From Methanofastidiosum sp. (lineage in GTDB: Archaea; Methanobacteriota_B; Thermococci; Methanofastidiosales; Methanofastidiosaceae), in the NCBI GenBank assembly GCA_020854815.1, contig JAHKLW010000044.1, forward strand, positions 1-57,250: a stretch of DNA of 57,250 nucleotides, written 5' to 3'. The notes beneath the pieces are model-generated. The model searched no databases. It worked only from the letters and a program-made list of their open reading frames with translations, and was not told the DNA's origin. Shown here one piece after another: positions 6,493 to 14,995 of this stretch. Each line of letters opens with the position of its first letter. The first letter of the stretch is position 1. A program made the translations under genes and the position numbers.

Positions 6493-8943
6493 TTACCTTC
6501 CTACGATGTTCTCTATCTCTTTTATTGTGGCTTTTCGCTGTTTCTCCTTACCGTATAAGGCAAATATCTTCTCTGCTGTTTCAAGAGTTCTTATTGCAGA
6601 ATCTAGCCAATTGATTAAATCTGCCGAAAATATTTTAAGGCCATAATCTTTTCTGAACTCTTCACTAACTCTGTGGGGCGATAATTTTGCTTTTCTTAAA
6701 TCTAATAATCTTTTCCCAATCTCAATCTTTGGACAATTACAATATGGGGCGTCTTTACAACCACAGGCAAAAAATTCAGTTAAAAGATTTATCAAGACTT
6801 CTTCACCGTGCCTAGATAGGGCTTCCTTTCTATTCTGGAAGTAAATTTTTTCTAGAGTTGTTCCAGAGAAAAGAGAAGACGAATCAATTTTTAGAATAGC
6901 TTGGAGTTTACTTGTGAGGTAAGTATTGGGCAATGGTAAAGTTTGAAAAATAATTTCCCTAACGTCCTCTCTATTAAATTTCTTCATGAAAAGTGCATGA
7001 GGTATTTTAAGAAAATTTGAGGAGACTATCCTACCAAATTTAGTAATATTTGCCTTATCTGCCCTGATATCGATCAATCCTTCCTTTCGTAAAGTATCAA
7101 TAAATACATTGTCAAAAGATGGTGCAAATCCCATTTCAAAATTTCTTTTTATTTCACCAACGGATAAATTGGAAAATGTGGAAATAATCGATAATATTCT
7201 TTCTAGGGATGTATCACTATCATATTGAATATCTACCTTCTCAGATTTATTATCTAAAAGATAAAAACAATGTTCTTCTTCAGAAACATCGCCGTACTTT
7301 TCTTGTGGATCTACCAAAAGGTAAGCTTTTCCTTTATCATGAAAAGATGGTCTGCCAGCCCTACCTATCATCTGCTGAAATTCAAATATCTTAAGTGGCT
7401 CTATCCCCATGGAAAGCGTTTCGAAAGTTACTGCTGATGCTGGAAAGTCAACGCCTGCAGCAAGTGCTGCCGTAGTGACGACTGTATCAAGCTTTCCTTT
7501 CCAAAATTTATTTTCTATTTCTCGTCTCTCCTTAAAAGGAAGGCCAGAATGATAAGCTGCTGCATTTATCCCTCTTGTCTTAAAATGTTCAGCAAGAGAG
7601 TGACAATTCTTTCTTGAATTAGAAAAAACAATTACTTGCCCTCTGTGGCCTTTTGAAGAGATTTCTGAATTTTCCTTTCTTATTAATCTAGAGATAGTAT
7701 GAAGTTTCCCACCGTGACCAGTGCAGAAAATAACATGCCTTTCAAGTGGAACAGGCCTCTTGTCATAACTGACAAGTTCCATTTTGAGTATATCTGAGAG
7801 TTCTTTTGGATTTCCAACAGTTGCAGATAATCCAATAAACTGAGCCCTTGGGCACAAAATATATAGTCTTGATATTAAGCTGTCTAATAAAGGGCCTCTT
7901 TCTTTGTCTTGGAGCATGTGAATTTCGTCTATTACAACAGTAGAAATACCGCTAATAGTAATCCCAGATCTAAAAATCTGGTCTATGCCTTCATATGTTC
8001 CAATTATTATGTCTGAATCTAAAGACCTGTTTATATCTTTTGGATTTTCGGCAATTCTAGATAACCCAACTCTCAAGGAAATGCTGTTATCAGGATAGTT
8101 CTCTTTAAAGTCCTCATACTTCTGTAAAGAAAGTGAAACTAGAGGGGATAAATAAAGTAATTTATCTCCCTTTTTATATTTTGAAAAAAATGATAATTCT
8201 CCAATCAAGGTCTTTCCTGAAGCAGTTTCGCTCATAATGAGAAAATTTTTACCATTAAATAGTCCCTTTTCTATTGCAATTGATTGTACCGGTGTAAGTT
8301 CGTTGATGCCTCTTGAAAAAAATCTTTCTTTGAATTCATTAGATATACCAAGATCAGATATTTTATGGATTTTAATGTCAAGGCGAGAAGCGTCAATTCT
8401 ATCGTACATCGTGATAGATGAATCTCGTGTAGGATCAAACTTTGGATCAAAAACCATAAGCACCCTGTCAACGTCAGAATATCTTTTCAGTAATTTCTCA
8501 GCAAGTTTTGTATCTTTGATCCCTTTATAGTTCAAATCTTTTGTAATTTCAGATTTTGCACATATTTCACATATTGGCTCAGAGTGATAGGTGTAGGGCG
8601 TTCCTTTAGTATTGATTCTATTTTCAATCAAGCAGAACTTGCATAAAGAAATAAAATCAAATTTAGCGCCATAAGATTTTAGCATGTTGATAAATAAATT
8701 CAATATATCCTCGGTGAAGTGGTCTTTTGATATGTAAATGGTATCACTTCTCAGAAGTTTAAGTGATTCTTTTGGCATCAAGATTGTTTCTTTATCATCT
8801 TCAAGTTTTCTAAATTTTTTAGGAACAAATCGCTCTCCGTCTTGGACAAGAACAAGAAGGTATTTTGTAGCAATCTTCCCACTAAGAACTTCTAGGATTT
8901 CAACTTCATCTTTTTTCTTCTTGTTCCTTACGGCAATGAGCAT
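6493..8943 (-). CDS. Ski2-like SF2 DEAD/DEAH helicase with zinc-binding N-terminus
   Basis: A superfamily 2 helicase of about 816 residues. It has an N-terminal region with two CxxC pairs (CKFC, CEIC), a Q-like patch (LTPVQSIAIEKG), the Walker A motif ETASGKT, the DEIH box (VIDEIHML), motif III GLSATVGN and the C-terminal motifs VFSNSRKN, AALAAGVDFPA and QMIGRAGRP, then a helical tail with another cysteine cluster (CGCKDAPYCNC). This layout matches an archaeal helicase group of unclear RNA or DNA role. A longer frame starts with TTG at 8964, but ATG 8943 lies 27 bases after the TTTATAAA box at 8967-8974, so a leaderless start there is better. Confidence 0.85.
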   Translation of the reverse strand: MLIAVRNKKKKDEVEILEVLSGKIATKYLLVLVQDGERFVPKKFRKLEDDKETILMPKESLKLLRSDTIYISKDHFTEDILNLFINMLKSYGAKFDFISLCKFCLIENRINTKGTPYTYHSEPICEICAKSEITKDLNYKGIKDTKLAEKLLKRYSDVDRVLMVFDPKFDPTRDSSITMYDRIDASRLDIKIHKISDLGISNEFKERFFSRGINELTPVQSIAIEKGLFNGKNFLIMSETASGKTLIGELSFFSKYKKGDKLLYLSPLVSLSLQKYEDFKENYPDNSISLRVGLSRIAENPKDINRSLDSDIIIGTYEGIDQIFRSGITISGISTVVIDEIHMLQDKERGPLLDSLISRLYILCPRAQFIGLSATVGNPKELSDILKMELVSYDKRPVPLERHVIFCTGHGGKLHTISRLIRKENSEISSKGHRGQVIVFSNSRKNCHSLAEHFKTRGINAAAYHSGLPFKERREIENKFWKGKLDTVVTTAALAAGVDFPASAVTFETLSMGIEPLKIFEFQQMIGRAGRPSFHDKGKAYLLVDPQEKYGDVSEEEHCFYLLDNKSEKVDIQYDSDTSLERILSIISTFSNLSVGEIKRNFEMGFAPSFDNVFIDTLRKEGLIDIRADKANITKFGRIVSSNFLKIPHALFMKKFNREDVREIIFQTLPLPNTYLTSKLQAILKIDSSSLFSGTTLEKIYFQNRKEALSRHGEEVLINLLTEFFACGCKDAPYCNCPKIEIGKRLLDLRKAKLSPHRVSEEFRKDYGLKIFSADLINWLDSAIRTLETAEKIFALYGKEKQRKATIKEIENIVGR

Positions 8944-8966
8944 TATAAGAAACCTTTTCCACAATA

Positions 8967-8974
8967 TTTATAAA
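8967..8974. promoter_or_regulatory. Symmetric TATA box between the helicase gene and ribL
   Basis: TTTATAAA is a perfect palindrome. It lies about 27 bases before the helicase ATG (8943, minus) and about 35 before the ribL TTG (9006, plus). One box could serve both divergent genes: leaderless to the left, and with a short leader carrying AAGGTGAT to the right. Confidence 0.5.
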
Positions 8975-9005
8975 ATAACCTTTTTAATAAAATAAAGGTG
9001 ATCGT

Positions 9006-9440
9006 TTGAAGGTTCTTATAGCCGGTAATTTTGATGTTGTTCATCCGGGGCATATCTATTTTTTAAAAGAGGCATCAAAATTAGGAAAGGTCACCGTTAT
9101 TATAGCAAGAGATGAAACTATTAAGAAATTTAAAGGTCGTGCCCCAATATTTAATGAGAATGAACGTAAATTGATTCTTGAAAGCCTTAAAATGGTCGAA
9201 AAAGTTATACTTGGAGATCAAAAAGATTTTTTTGCGCCAGTTTTAGAAGAAAATCCCGATATAATTTTTCTCGGACCTGATCAGTATTCATCATGGATTG
9301 AGCAACGGATAAGCAAAAGTGGACTTACTACAAAAATAATGAGACTTGACAAGAGATTGCCCTATAGTTCAAGCGAACTTAAGAAGAGGTTTTTAAAGGT
9401 ATATGCCCTAGATTCTTTAAAGAGTGACACTGGGATATAA
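9006..9440 (+). CDS. ribL: Archaeal FAD synthetase RibL-like cytidylyltransferase-fold enzyme
   Basis: A 144-residue nucleotidyltransferase of the cytidylyltransferase fold. The nucleotide motif HPGH sits in GNFDVVHPGH near the N-terminus and is followed by a VIIARDETIKKFKGRAP stretch typical of RibL, the archaeal FMN adenylyltransferase that makes FAD. The length fits RibL (about 150). The TTG start has the ribosome site AAGGTGAT four bases upstream (8995-9002). A glycerol-3-phosphate or other cytidylyltransferase is a less likely reading. It is followed closely by NOG1 in the same direction. Confidence 0.78.
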   Translation: MKVLIAGNFDVVHPGHIYFLKEASKLGKVTVIIARDETIKKFKGRAPIFNENERKLILESLKMVEKVILGDQKDFFAPVLEENPDIIFLGPDQYSSWIEQRISKSGLTTKIMRLDKRLPYSSSELKKRFLKVYALDSLKSDTGI

Positions 9441-9457
9441 TTAACAAGGATTTTCAT

Positions 9458-10459
9458 ATGTTTAAACAAATACCTCGTATTGATATAGATGAGATAGTGG
9501 ATAAGGCATTCAAAAATGCCAAGAAAAAGGCCCTTTCTAGTAAAAAGAACATTAATGAGATGGTTAAAGAAAAGGAATCAATTAGAGTAACAGTTGCCGG
9601 TGAGACTTTGGCAGAATCTCTTTTCAAGGTTGTGGATAGATATCCCTCGTTTGATAGATTGCCCCCCTTCACACGAGAACTGATAGATGTAATTGTGGGT
9701 ATAGATAAATTAAGGCACAATCTAGGTGCTGTTTCTTTTGCTGTGAATACAATTAACTCAATTAAAATAGAGTATATAAAAAATATTAGAAGAGCTAAGT
9801 CTTCTCAGGATGCATCAATTCTAAGAAAACAATGTTATGGTCGGTACATATCAATATTAAAACAGGTAGAAAAAAATCTAAAATTTTTAAATCATGCTAG
9901 AGATAGATTAAAAAATCTTCCTTCAATAAATCCAGAATTATACACGGTTGTTATTGCAGGATTTCCTAATGTTGGAAAATCATCACTCATGAAAGCTCTT
10001 ACCAATTCTGAGCCAGAAATAAATTCTTACCCTTTTACAACAAAAGGAATCAATGTTTCTTCATTTAGTTACAACAGAAGAAAGATACAGGTTGTAGATA
10101 CGCCCGGGCTATTGGATAGAGAACTTAGTTACAGAAATCCAATTGAACTACAAGCTATATCTGCATTGAAGTATCTTGCAAAATTAATTTTATTTGTCTT
10201 TGATCCAACTGAATCATGCGGTTACAGTATGGAACAACAGACTAGCCTATATAACGAAATATCTGAGAATTTCATAGGTGTGCCCTTTATAAAAGTCTTA
10301 AATAAAACGGATTTAAATGAATGGGGTTTTAGAGAAGAAATAGGAGGCATAAAAATATCTGCTCAGGAAGGAACAAATATAGATATTTTGAAAAAAAATG
10401 TTGAAGAAATACTTTTTAAATATTTTGAAGAAGAGGTAGATTACTTTGGAGAAGATTGA
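9458..10459 (+). CDS. NOG1-family ribosome-assembly GTPase
   Basis: A TRAFAC GTPase of the OBG/NOG1 group, 333 residues. An N-terminal helical bundle (about 1-160) is followed by the G domain: G1 GFPNVGKSS (168-176), a switch with YPFTTKG, G3 DTPG and G4 NKTD. NOG1 acts in large-subunit ribosome biogenesis; the archaeal form is the short core version. The start ATG follows AAGGAT. The last 14 bases overlap the DUF2124 gene, which suggests coupling. Confidence 0.88.
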   Translation: MFKQIPRIDIDEIVDKAFKNAKKKALSSKKNINEMVKEKESIRVTVAGETLAESLFKVVDRYPSFDRLPPFTRELIDVIVGIDKLRHNLGAVSFAVNTINSIKIEYIKNIRRAKSSQDASILRKQCYGRYISILKQVEKNLKFLNHARDRLKNLPSINPELYTVVIAGFPNVGKSSLMKALTNSEPEINSYPFTTKGINVSSFSYNRRKIQVVDTPGLLDRELSYRNPIELQAISALKYLAKLILFVFDPTESCGYSMEQQTSLYNEISENFIGVPFIKVLNKTDLNEWGFREEIGGIKISAQEGTNIDILKKNVEEILFKYFEEEVDYFGED

Positions 10460-10934
10460 ATCAATAACTAAAGGAATTACGGGTTTTTTAAGAAGCTTCA
10501 AGAAAGTTGTTGAAGACATTAACAGTGAAAAAGAAATTAAAAAAATAGTATATACTGGAAATCCTTACACATGCACCCCGATAATTGAACTATTATGTTA
10601 TTCTATTAGAGAGATGAATAAAGAAATTATATATGTCCCGTCACTTAATATCGATAATCCTTACAAAGTCAATCTTTCTGATATTGATTATAATTTTTCC
10701 AAGGGAGGAGACCCCCTTAATCCAGATTTGGTAGTTATAATGGGTGGCCTAGCTATGCGCGGAGGTCCCGATGTAGAAAACGTTCAAATATTCTTAGATA
10801 AGATAGGTAACAAACAAAAAAAGGTAATTGGCTTTTGTTTTATGAGTATTTTTGATAAAGCAGGTTGGTGTAATGTTGTACCTTTTGACTATCTGATTGA
10901 TATCCAGATGGATGGTTCATTATACGGTAGATAA
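10446..10934 (+). CDS. DUF2124-family protein
   Basis: A 162-residue soluble protein matching in length and character the methanogen protein family DUF2124, of unknown function. It shows a Rossmann-like alternation (KIVYTGNPYTCTPIIELL; PDLVVIMGGLAM) and two cysteines in a hydrophobic setting (VIGFCFMSIF, AGWCNVVP). The TTG start overlaps NOG1 by 14 bases and has GAGGT eight bases upstream. Its stop is one base from the YcaO start, placing it in the YcaO/TfuA transcription unit; a link to McrA modification is conceivable but not shown. Confidence 0.72.
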   Translation: MEKIESITKGITGFLRSFKKVVEDINSEKEIKKIVYTGNPYTCTPIIELLCYSIREMNKEIIYVPSLNIDNPYKVNLSDIDYNFSKGGDPLNPDLVVIMGGLAMRGGPDVENVQIFLDKIGNKQKKVIGFCFMSIFDKAGWCNVVPFDYLIDIQMDGSLYGR

Positions 10935-10935
10935 A

Positions 10936-12186
10936 ATGGAATTAAAAAGCTGTAAAAAACAATATATGAAGGATACTCACAGAGCTATTCCTCCAGAAGA
11001 TACACTTAAAATTGTCAAACAAAAACTAGAGATATGTGGAATTACAAGAGTTGCAGATATAACGGATCTAGACAGACTTGGAATCCCTGTTTTCTCAGCC
11101 ATCAGACCTGATGCTACTTTGGGATCAGTTTCTGTCTACAATGGAAAAGGTGTTTCAAAAATTGAAGCAGAGGTATCTGCAATAATGGAAGGAATAGAAA
11201 GATATTCTTCTGAAGTTAATGAAGAGATGATTTTAGATTCTTCACAATCTGAATTAGATGGAAAAGTAAATTATTTATCTCCTTATGAATTATCATTACC
11301 TGCCAAAGAGATGTATAATGAATATATAAAACTAGGTTGGGTCAAAGGTTATGACCTGATTAGAAAAGAAGAGATTTATGTCCCAGCAAATTCAGTTTTC
11401 CACCCATATCCTCTAAAAAGAGATTATCCTCTTTTCAGAACAAATACAAATGGGTTGGCTTCTGGAAATACTTTGGAAGAAGCAATTTTTCACGGATTAT
11501 GCGAAGTTATTGAAAGAGATGCATGGTCTCTTGTTGAGATGAAAAGAACTTTTCCAAAGAGTCTTGTAATTGAGATAAATGATCCTTTGCTTGATGATTT
11601 TATTAATAGATTTAAGGAAAATGAAATAGAAATTATTTTTAAAGATATTACATCAGATATCATGGTTCCTACAATTCTTGCTGTTATTGATGATTTGAGA
11701 TTAAAGGATCCAACTCTTATGGTAATGGGGATGGGGACCCATATCGACCCAAAAGTAGCCTTATATCGCGCTATAACGGAAGCGGCACAGTCAAGATTGA
11801 CTCAAATTCACGGCGCAAGAGAAGATACGCAGAAAGCAGAAATGAAAAGAAAGATAGGATACGACAGAATTAGAAGATTAAACTGGTATTATCTTAATGA
11901 ATTTGATATAAAGTCAAAAACATCTGATTTCACAATTAAAGCTTCAGATGATATACTTAAAGATATTAATACGTTATTGGAAATTTTGACTAAGAATGGA
12001 ATTAATAGAGCCATAGTTGTTGATCTTACAAGGAGCGAACTTCAGATACCCGTAGTTAGAGTTCTTGTTCCACAGCTTGAACAATATGGTATTGATAATT
12101 CAAGGATCGGATCAAGAGGGCGGATGAAAGAAGTTGATAAAAATTATTATCTATTTGGGCCCAAGCCTCCCAATAGAAGAGGCTAA
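10936..12186 (+). CDS. YcaO-domain protein (candidate McrA-glycine thioamidation enzyme)
   Basis: An ATP-dependent YcaO enzyme of 416 residues. The ATP-binding YcaO elements are visible: RPDATLGSVSVYNGKG, then AEVSAIMEGIERYSSE with the glutamates that bind Mg-ATP, GNTLEEAIFHGLCEVIERDAW near residue 180, and AITEAAQSRLTQIHGARED. In methanogens a YcaO with a TfuA partner converts the McrA active-site glycine to thioglycine. The next gene is TfuA, so that role is the best guess, although the mcr genes are not in the window. The upstream reading frame continues to 10897, but ATG 10936 directly follows the DUF2124 stop and fits better. Confidence 0.85.
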   Translation: MELKSCKKQYMKDTHRAIPPEDTLKIVKQKLEICGITRVADITDLDRLGIPVFSAIRPDATLGSVSVYNGKGVSKIEAEVSAIMEGIERYSSEVNEEMILDSSQSELDGKVNYLSPYELSLPAKEMYNEYIKLGWVKGYDLIRKEEIYVPANSVFHPYPLKRDYPLFRTNTNGLASGNTLEEAIFHGLCEVIERDAWSLVEMKRTFPKSLVIEINDPLLDDFINRFKENEIEIIFKDITSDIMVPTILAVIDDLRLKDPTLMVMGMGTHIDPKVALYRAITEAAQSRLTQIHGAREDTQKAEMKRKIGYDRIRRLNWYYLNEFDIKSKTSDFTIKASDDILKDINTLLEILTKNGINRAIVVDLTRSELQIPVVRVLVPQLEQYGIDNSRIGSRGRMKEVDKNYYLFGPKPPNRRG

Positions 12187-12796
12187 ATCGATTTTGTCTT
12201 CAAATAAAAAAAGAGAAGTTATCTATGCACCCCCTATTAGGCGAGGGGACATCCCAAATGCTATTTCAGAAAGTATGGATGTAATTGGGATTATTGATGG
12301 CGTTTTCTTTAGAGAGAGTGCAGTGTCGCCAAGAGAGATAATGGAAGTTCTAAAGACGAATGGTGCAAGAATATACGGCTCATCAAGTATGGGTGCATTA
12401 AGAGCTTCAGAACTCGATAGGTACGGCATGGTAGGAATTGGAAAGATTTACCAATATTACAAGGATGGAATCATTAATTCTGATGACGAAGTTGCCTTGT
12501 CATTTGACAGTGAAGAATTTATTCCAATATCAGAACCACTTGTCAACATTAGAGAAACAATAAAAAGAGCTGTTGATGAAAATATAATAAATCAAGAAGA
12601 ATCTGAGATAATCTTCAAATCCGCAAAAGTCTTGTATTTCCCAGAAAGACGGTGGGACAAAATAATAAAGAACTCAGAAAAACAATTAGGAGCGTGTCTC
12701 TCTAATTTTTCTATATTTGTTAAGGAAAAAAAGGTAGATTTGAAGAAAGAAGATGCAATTCAGCTTCTTAAAAAGATAGATAGTGATTCGAAATAG
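12134..12796 (+). CDS. TfuA-like protein, partner of YcaO
   Basis: A 220-residue TfuA-family protein: the N-terminus MIKIIIYLGPSLPIEEAK, APPIRRGDI, then YGSSSMGALRASEL and FDSEEF are hallmarks of the family. TfuA is thought to assist YcaO thioamidation by supplying sulfide or binding the substrate. It starts with TTG at 12134 inside the YcaO gene, an overlap of 53 bases in another frame. The start is fixed by the family N-terminus. Together the pair makes up the methanogen-type McrA modification module. Confidence 0.83.
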   Translation: MIKIIIYLGPSLPIEEAKSILSSNKKREVIYAPPIRRGDIPNAISESMDVIGIIDGVFFRESAVSPREIMEVLKTNGARIYGSSSMGALRASELDRYGMVGIGKIYQYYKDGIINSDDEVALSFDSEEFIPISEPLVNIRETIKRAVDENIINQEESEIIFKSAKVLYFPERRWDKIIKNSEKQLGACLSNFSIFVKEKKVDLKKEDAIQLLKKIDSDSK

Positions 12797-12804
12797 TTAT
12801 AAGT
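12797..12804 (+). promoter_or_regulatory. TATA box of the hemL operon
   Basis: TTATAAGT lies about 25 bases before the hemL ATG (12825), at the end of tfuA. Spacing suggests a leaderless mRNA and a separate transcription unit for the tetrapyrrole genes. Confidence 0.5.
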
Positions 12805-12824
12805 TTCTATCTTGAAGATTATTC

Positions 12825-14087
12825 ATGCGAAATAATAAAGATCTTTTTAACGAGTCTAAAAAGTATCTATGTGGAGGAGTTAATAGTCCTGTAAGAGCCA
12901 TGAAACCTTACCCCTTTTTCACTGAAAGGGCCAAGGGGGCAATGTTATTAGATGTAGAGGGTAACAGCTACATAGATTACTGTTTAGGTTATGGGCCAAT
13001 GATGTTGGGCCATAAAAATCCAGAAATTCTTGATGCTGTAAAACATCAACTTGAAAAGGGAACTGATTATGGAACACCGACAGAAAATGAGATTATCTTT
13101 GCCAAGAGATTATCTCAAGTTGTGCCTAATGTTGAAAAGATAAGGTGTGTTAACACTGGTACCGAAGCAACTATGAGTGCAATAAGACTTGCTAGAGGTA
13201 TAACTGAAAGAGATAAAATTGTGAAATTTGATGGAGGCTTTCATGGAGCTCATGATGTAGTTTTGGTAAAGGCTGGATCTGGAGTAATGACTTCGTCCAT
13301 CCCAGGTTCAAAGGGGATACCAAAAGCTTCTATAAAAAATACTATTTCTGTCCAATTTAACAACATCGGGGCATTGTCATCAATAATTGAAAAGGGTGAT
13401 GTGGCAGGAATTATTATAGAGCCAATTATAGCTAATGCTGGTTGTATTTTACCTGAAAAAGGATATTTAAAGGAAGTAAAAAGAGTTGCAAAACAGAATG
13501 GAACGTTAATGATTATGGATGAGGTTATCACTGGATTTAGGGTAAGCTTAGGTGGTGCCCAAGAATACTTCAAAGTCAATGGGGATATTATCACTATGGG
13601 AAAAATTATTGGAGGAGGCTTCCCTCTTGCTGCATTTGGTGGGAAAAAGAAGATAATGAATGAAGTATCTCCTGAAGGTCATGTATATAACGCAGGTACT
13701 TTCAATGGAAATCCTGTTTCTATGGCTGCAGGATTAAAAACACTAGATATATTAGAAAGAAAAGAAACATACACAAAAATAAAGGAAAGAACGGACAAAA
13801 TTGTGGATGGAATTTATGACATGACTTCAAAAATGAAAACTGCTTTATACAGTGCACCAGGAATGTTCTGTTTATATTTCGGTGTCAATGAAGTTAAAAA
13901 TTATGAAAATGCTAAAAAAGCAGATACGGAAATGTTTAAGAAATTCCACAAAGAATTATTGAAAAGGGGAATATTTTTACCTCCTTCTCAATTTGAATGT
14001 AATTTTTTGTCAGTAGACCATGACGAAGAAGTGATAGATAAAACACTAGAAAGCATGAGTGCTGCACTAAAAGCAATTAAAAGATGA
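12825..14087 (+). CDS. hemL: Glutamate-1-semialdehyde 2,1-aminomutase
   Basis: A PLP enzyme of 420 residues that converts glutamate-1-semialdehyde to 5-aminolevulinate, the committed tetrapyrrole precursor. Family marks: GGVNSPVRAM at the N-terminus, NTGTEATMSAIRLARG, FDGGFHGAHD, MDEVITGFR and the PLP-lysine region MGKIIGGGFPLAAFGG. Length matches the family. It is followed by hemC and the SUMT-HemD fusion, so three of the steps from glutamate to sirohydrochlorin precursors are clustered; hemA and hemB are not in the window. Confidence 0.93.
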   Translation: MRNNKDLFNESKKYLCGGVNSPVRAMKPYPFFTERAKGAMLLDVEGNSYIDYCLGYGPMMLGHKNPEILDAVKHQLEKGTDYGTPTENEIIFAKRLSQVVPNVEKIRCVNTGTEATMSAIRLARGITERDKIVKFDGGFHGAHDVVLVKAGSGVMTSSIPGSKGIPKASIKNTISVQFNNIGALSSIIEKGDVAGIIIEPIIANAGCILPEKGYLKEVKRVAKQNGTLMIMDEVITGFRVSLGGAQEYFKVNGDIITMGKIIGGGFPLAAFGGKKKIMNEVSPEGHVYNAGTFNGNPVSMAAGLKTLDILERKETYTKIKERTDKIVDGIYDMTSKMKTALYSAPGMFCLYFGVNEVKNYENAKKADTEMFKKFHKELLKRGIFLPPSQFECNFLSVDHDEEVIDKTLESMSAALKAIKR

Positions 14088-14094
14088 GGATAAA

Positions 14095-14991
14095 ATGAAA
14101 CTTATTTGTGGTACAAGAGGTTCAAAGTTAGCTTTGACTCAAACTGATGAGACCATTGATGCTTTATGTAAAAAAACTGGGATAAATGTTGAAAAAAAGA
14201 TAATAAAAACTAAAGGGGATCAAATTCTTGATCTTCCTTTACACAAAATTGGAGGAAAAGGATTATTTATCAAAGAGATAGATGATGCCCTTATCAACAA
14301 TCAAATAGATTTTGCCATTCATTCTCTGAAGGATTATCCTACAGATATCCTGCCTGAACTTGAGATTTGTGCAATTACGAATAGGAGACCTCCTTATGAC
14401 GCCTTAATAAGTCTTGAAGCGTCTATGGATGATCTTCCTGAAGAGTCTACAGTTGGTACCTCCTCTTTGAGAAGAAAATCAGAAATATCAAGGATACGTC
14501 CTGATCTTAATATTAAAGATATTAGAGGAAATTTAGATACAAGAATTAGAAAACTGAAGGAAGGCCAATATGATGCAATAGTAGTTGCAGAAGCTGGATT
14601 CTCAAGATTATATGGAGAAATAAAAGAAATTGAAGGTTACAAATTTTCTCGAATTAGTTCTGACATTATCATTCCTGCGCCAGGACAGGGAGCTTTGGCT
14701 ATTGTATGCAGAAAAGATGATGTTGAAATAAAGGAAGTGTTAAAAGCTATTGATCATGAGAAGACAGAAATAGAAACGATGTGTGAGCGACAATTTATGA
14801 TTGATGTAGGCGGAGGGTGTAATCTTCCTGTAGGAGCACTTTCTTTTATAAATGAAAATGAAATTGAGTTGAAAGCATTTGTAGGGAATTTAGAAGGAAC
14901 TAAATCTGTTAGGGGCGAAATTAAAGGAAAGAAGGAAGATTATATAAAGATGGCAAAAGAACTTGCTAAGAGAATTAATATCAGAGAGTGA
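14095..14991 (+). CDS. hemC: Hydroxymethylbilane synthase (porphobilinogen deaminase)
   Basis: Polymerises four porphobilinogens to hydroxymethylbilane. The sequence begins with GTRGSKLALTQT, has the KGLFIKEIDDAL and HSLKDYPT segments, TSSLRRKS and DIRGNLDTRIRKL, and the cysteine that carries the dipyrromethane cofactor in GGGCNLPVGA. Length (298) is typical for archaea. It follows hemL by seven bases with GAGGATAAA before the ATG. Confidence 0.93.
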   Translation: MKLICGTRGSKLALTQTDETIDALCKKTGINVEKKIIKTKGDQILDLPLHKIGGKGLFIKEIDDALINNQIDFAIHSLKDYPTDILPELEICAITNRRPPYDALISLEASMDDLPEESTVGTSSLRRKSEISRIRPDLNIKDIRGNLDTRIRKLKEGQYDAIVVAEAGFSRLYGEIKEIEGYKFSRISSDIIIPAPGQGALAIVCRKDDVEIKEVLKAIDHEKTEIETMCERQFMIDVGGGCNLPVGALSFINENEIELKAFVGNLEGTKSVRGEIKGKKEDYIKMAKELAKRINIRE

Positions 14992-14995
14992 TTAT

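Noticed and set aside
14963-14995. Longer start (TTG 14963) for the SUMT-HemD fusion
   Set aside because: It lies within hemC and adds residues not found in SUMT; YIAGAGPGDP is the family start.
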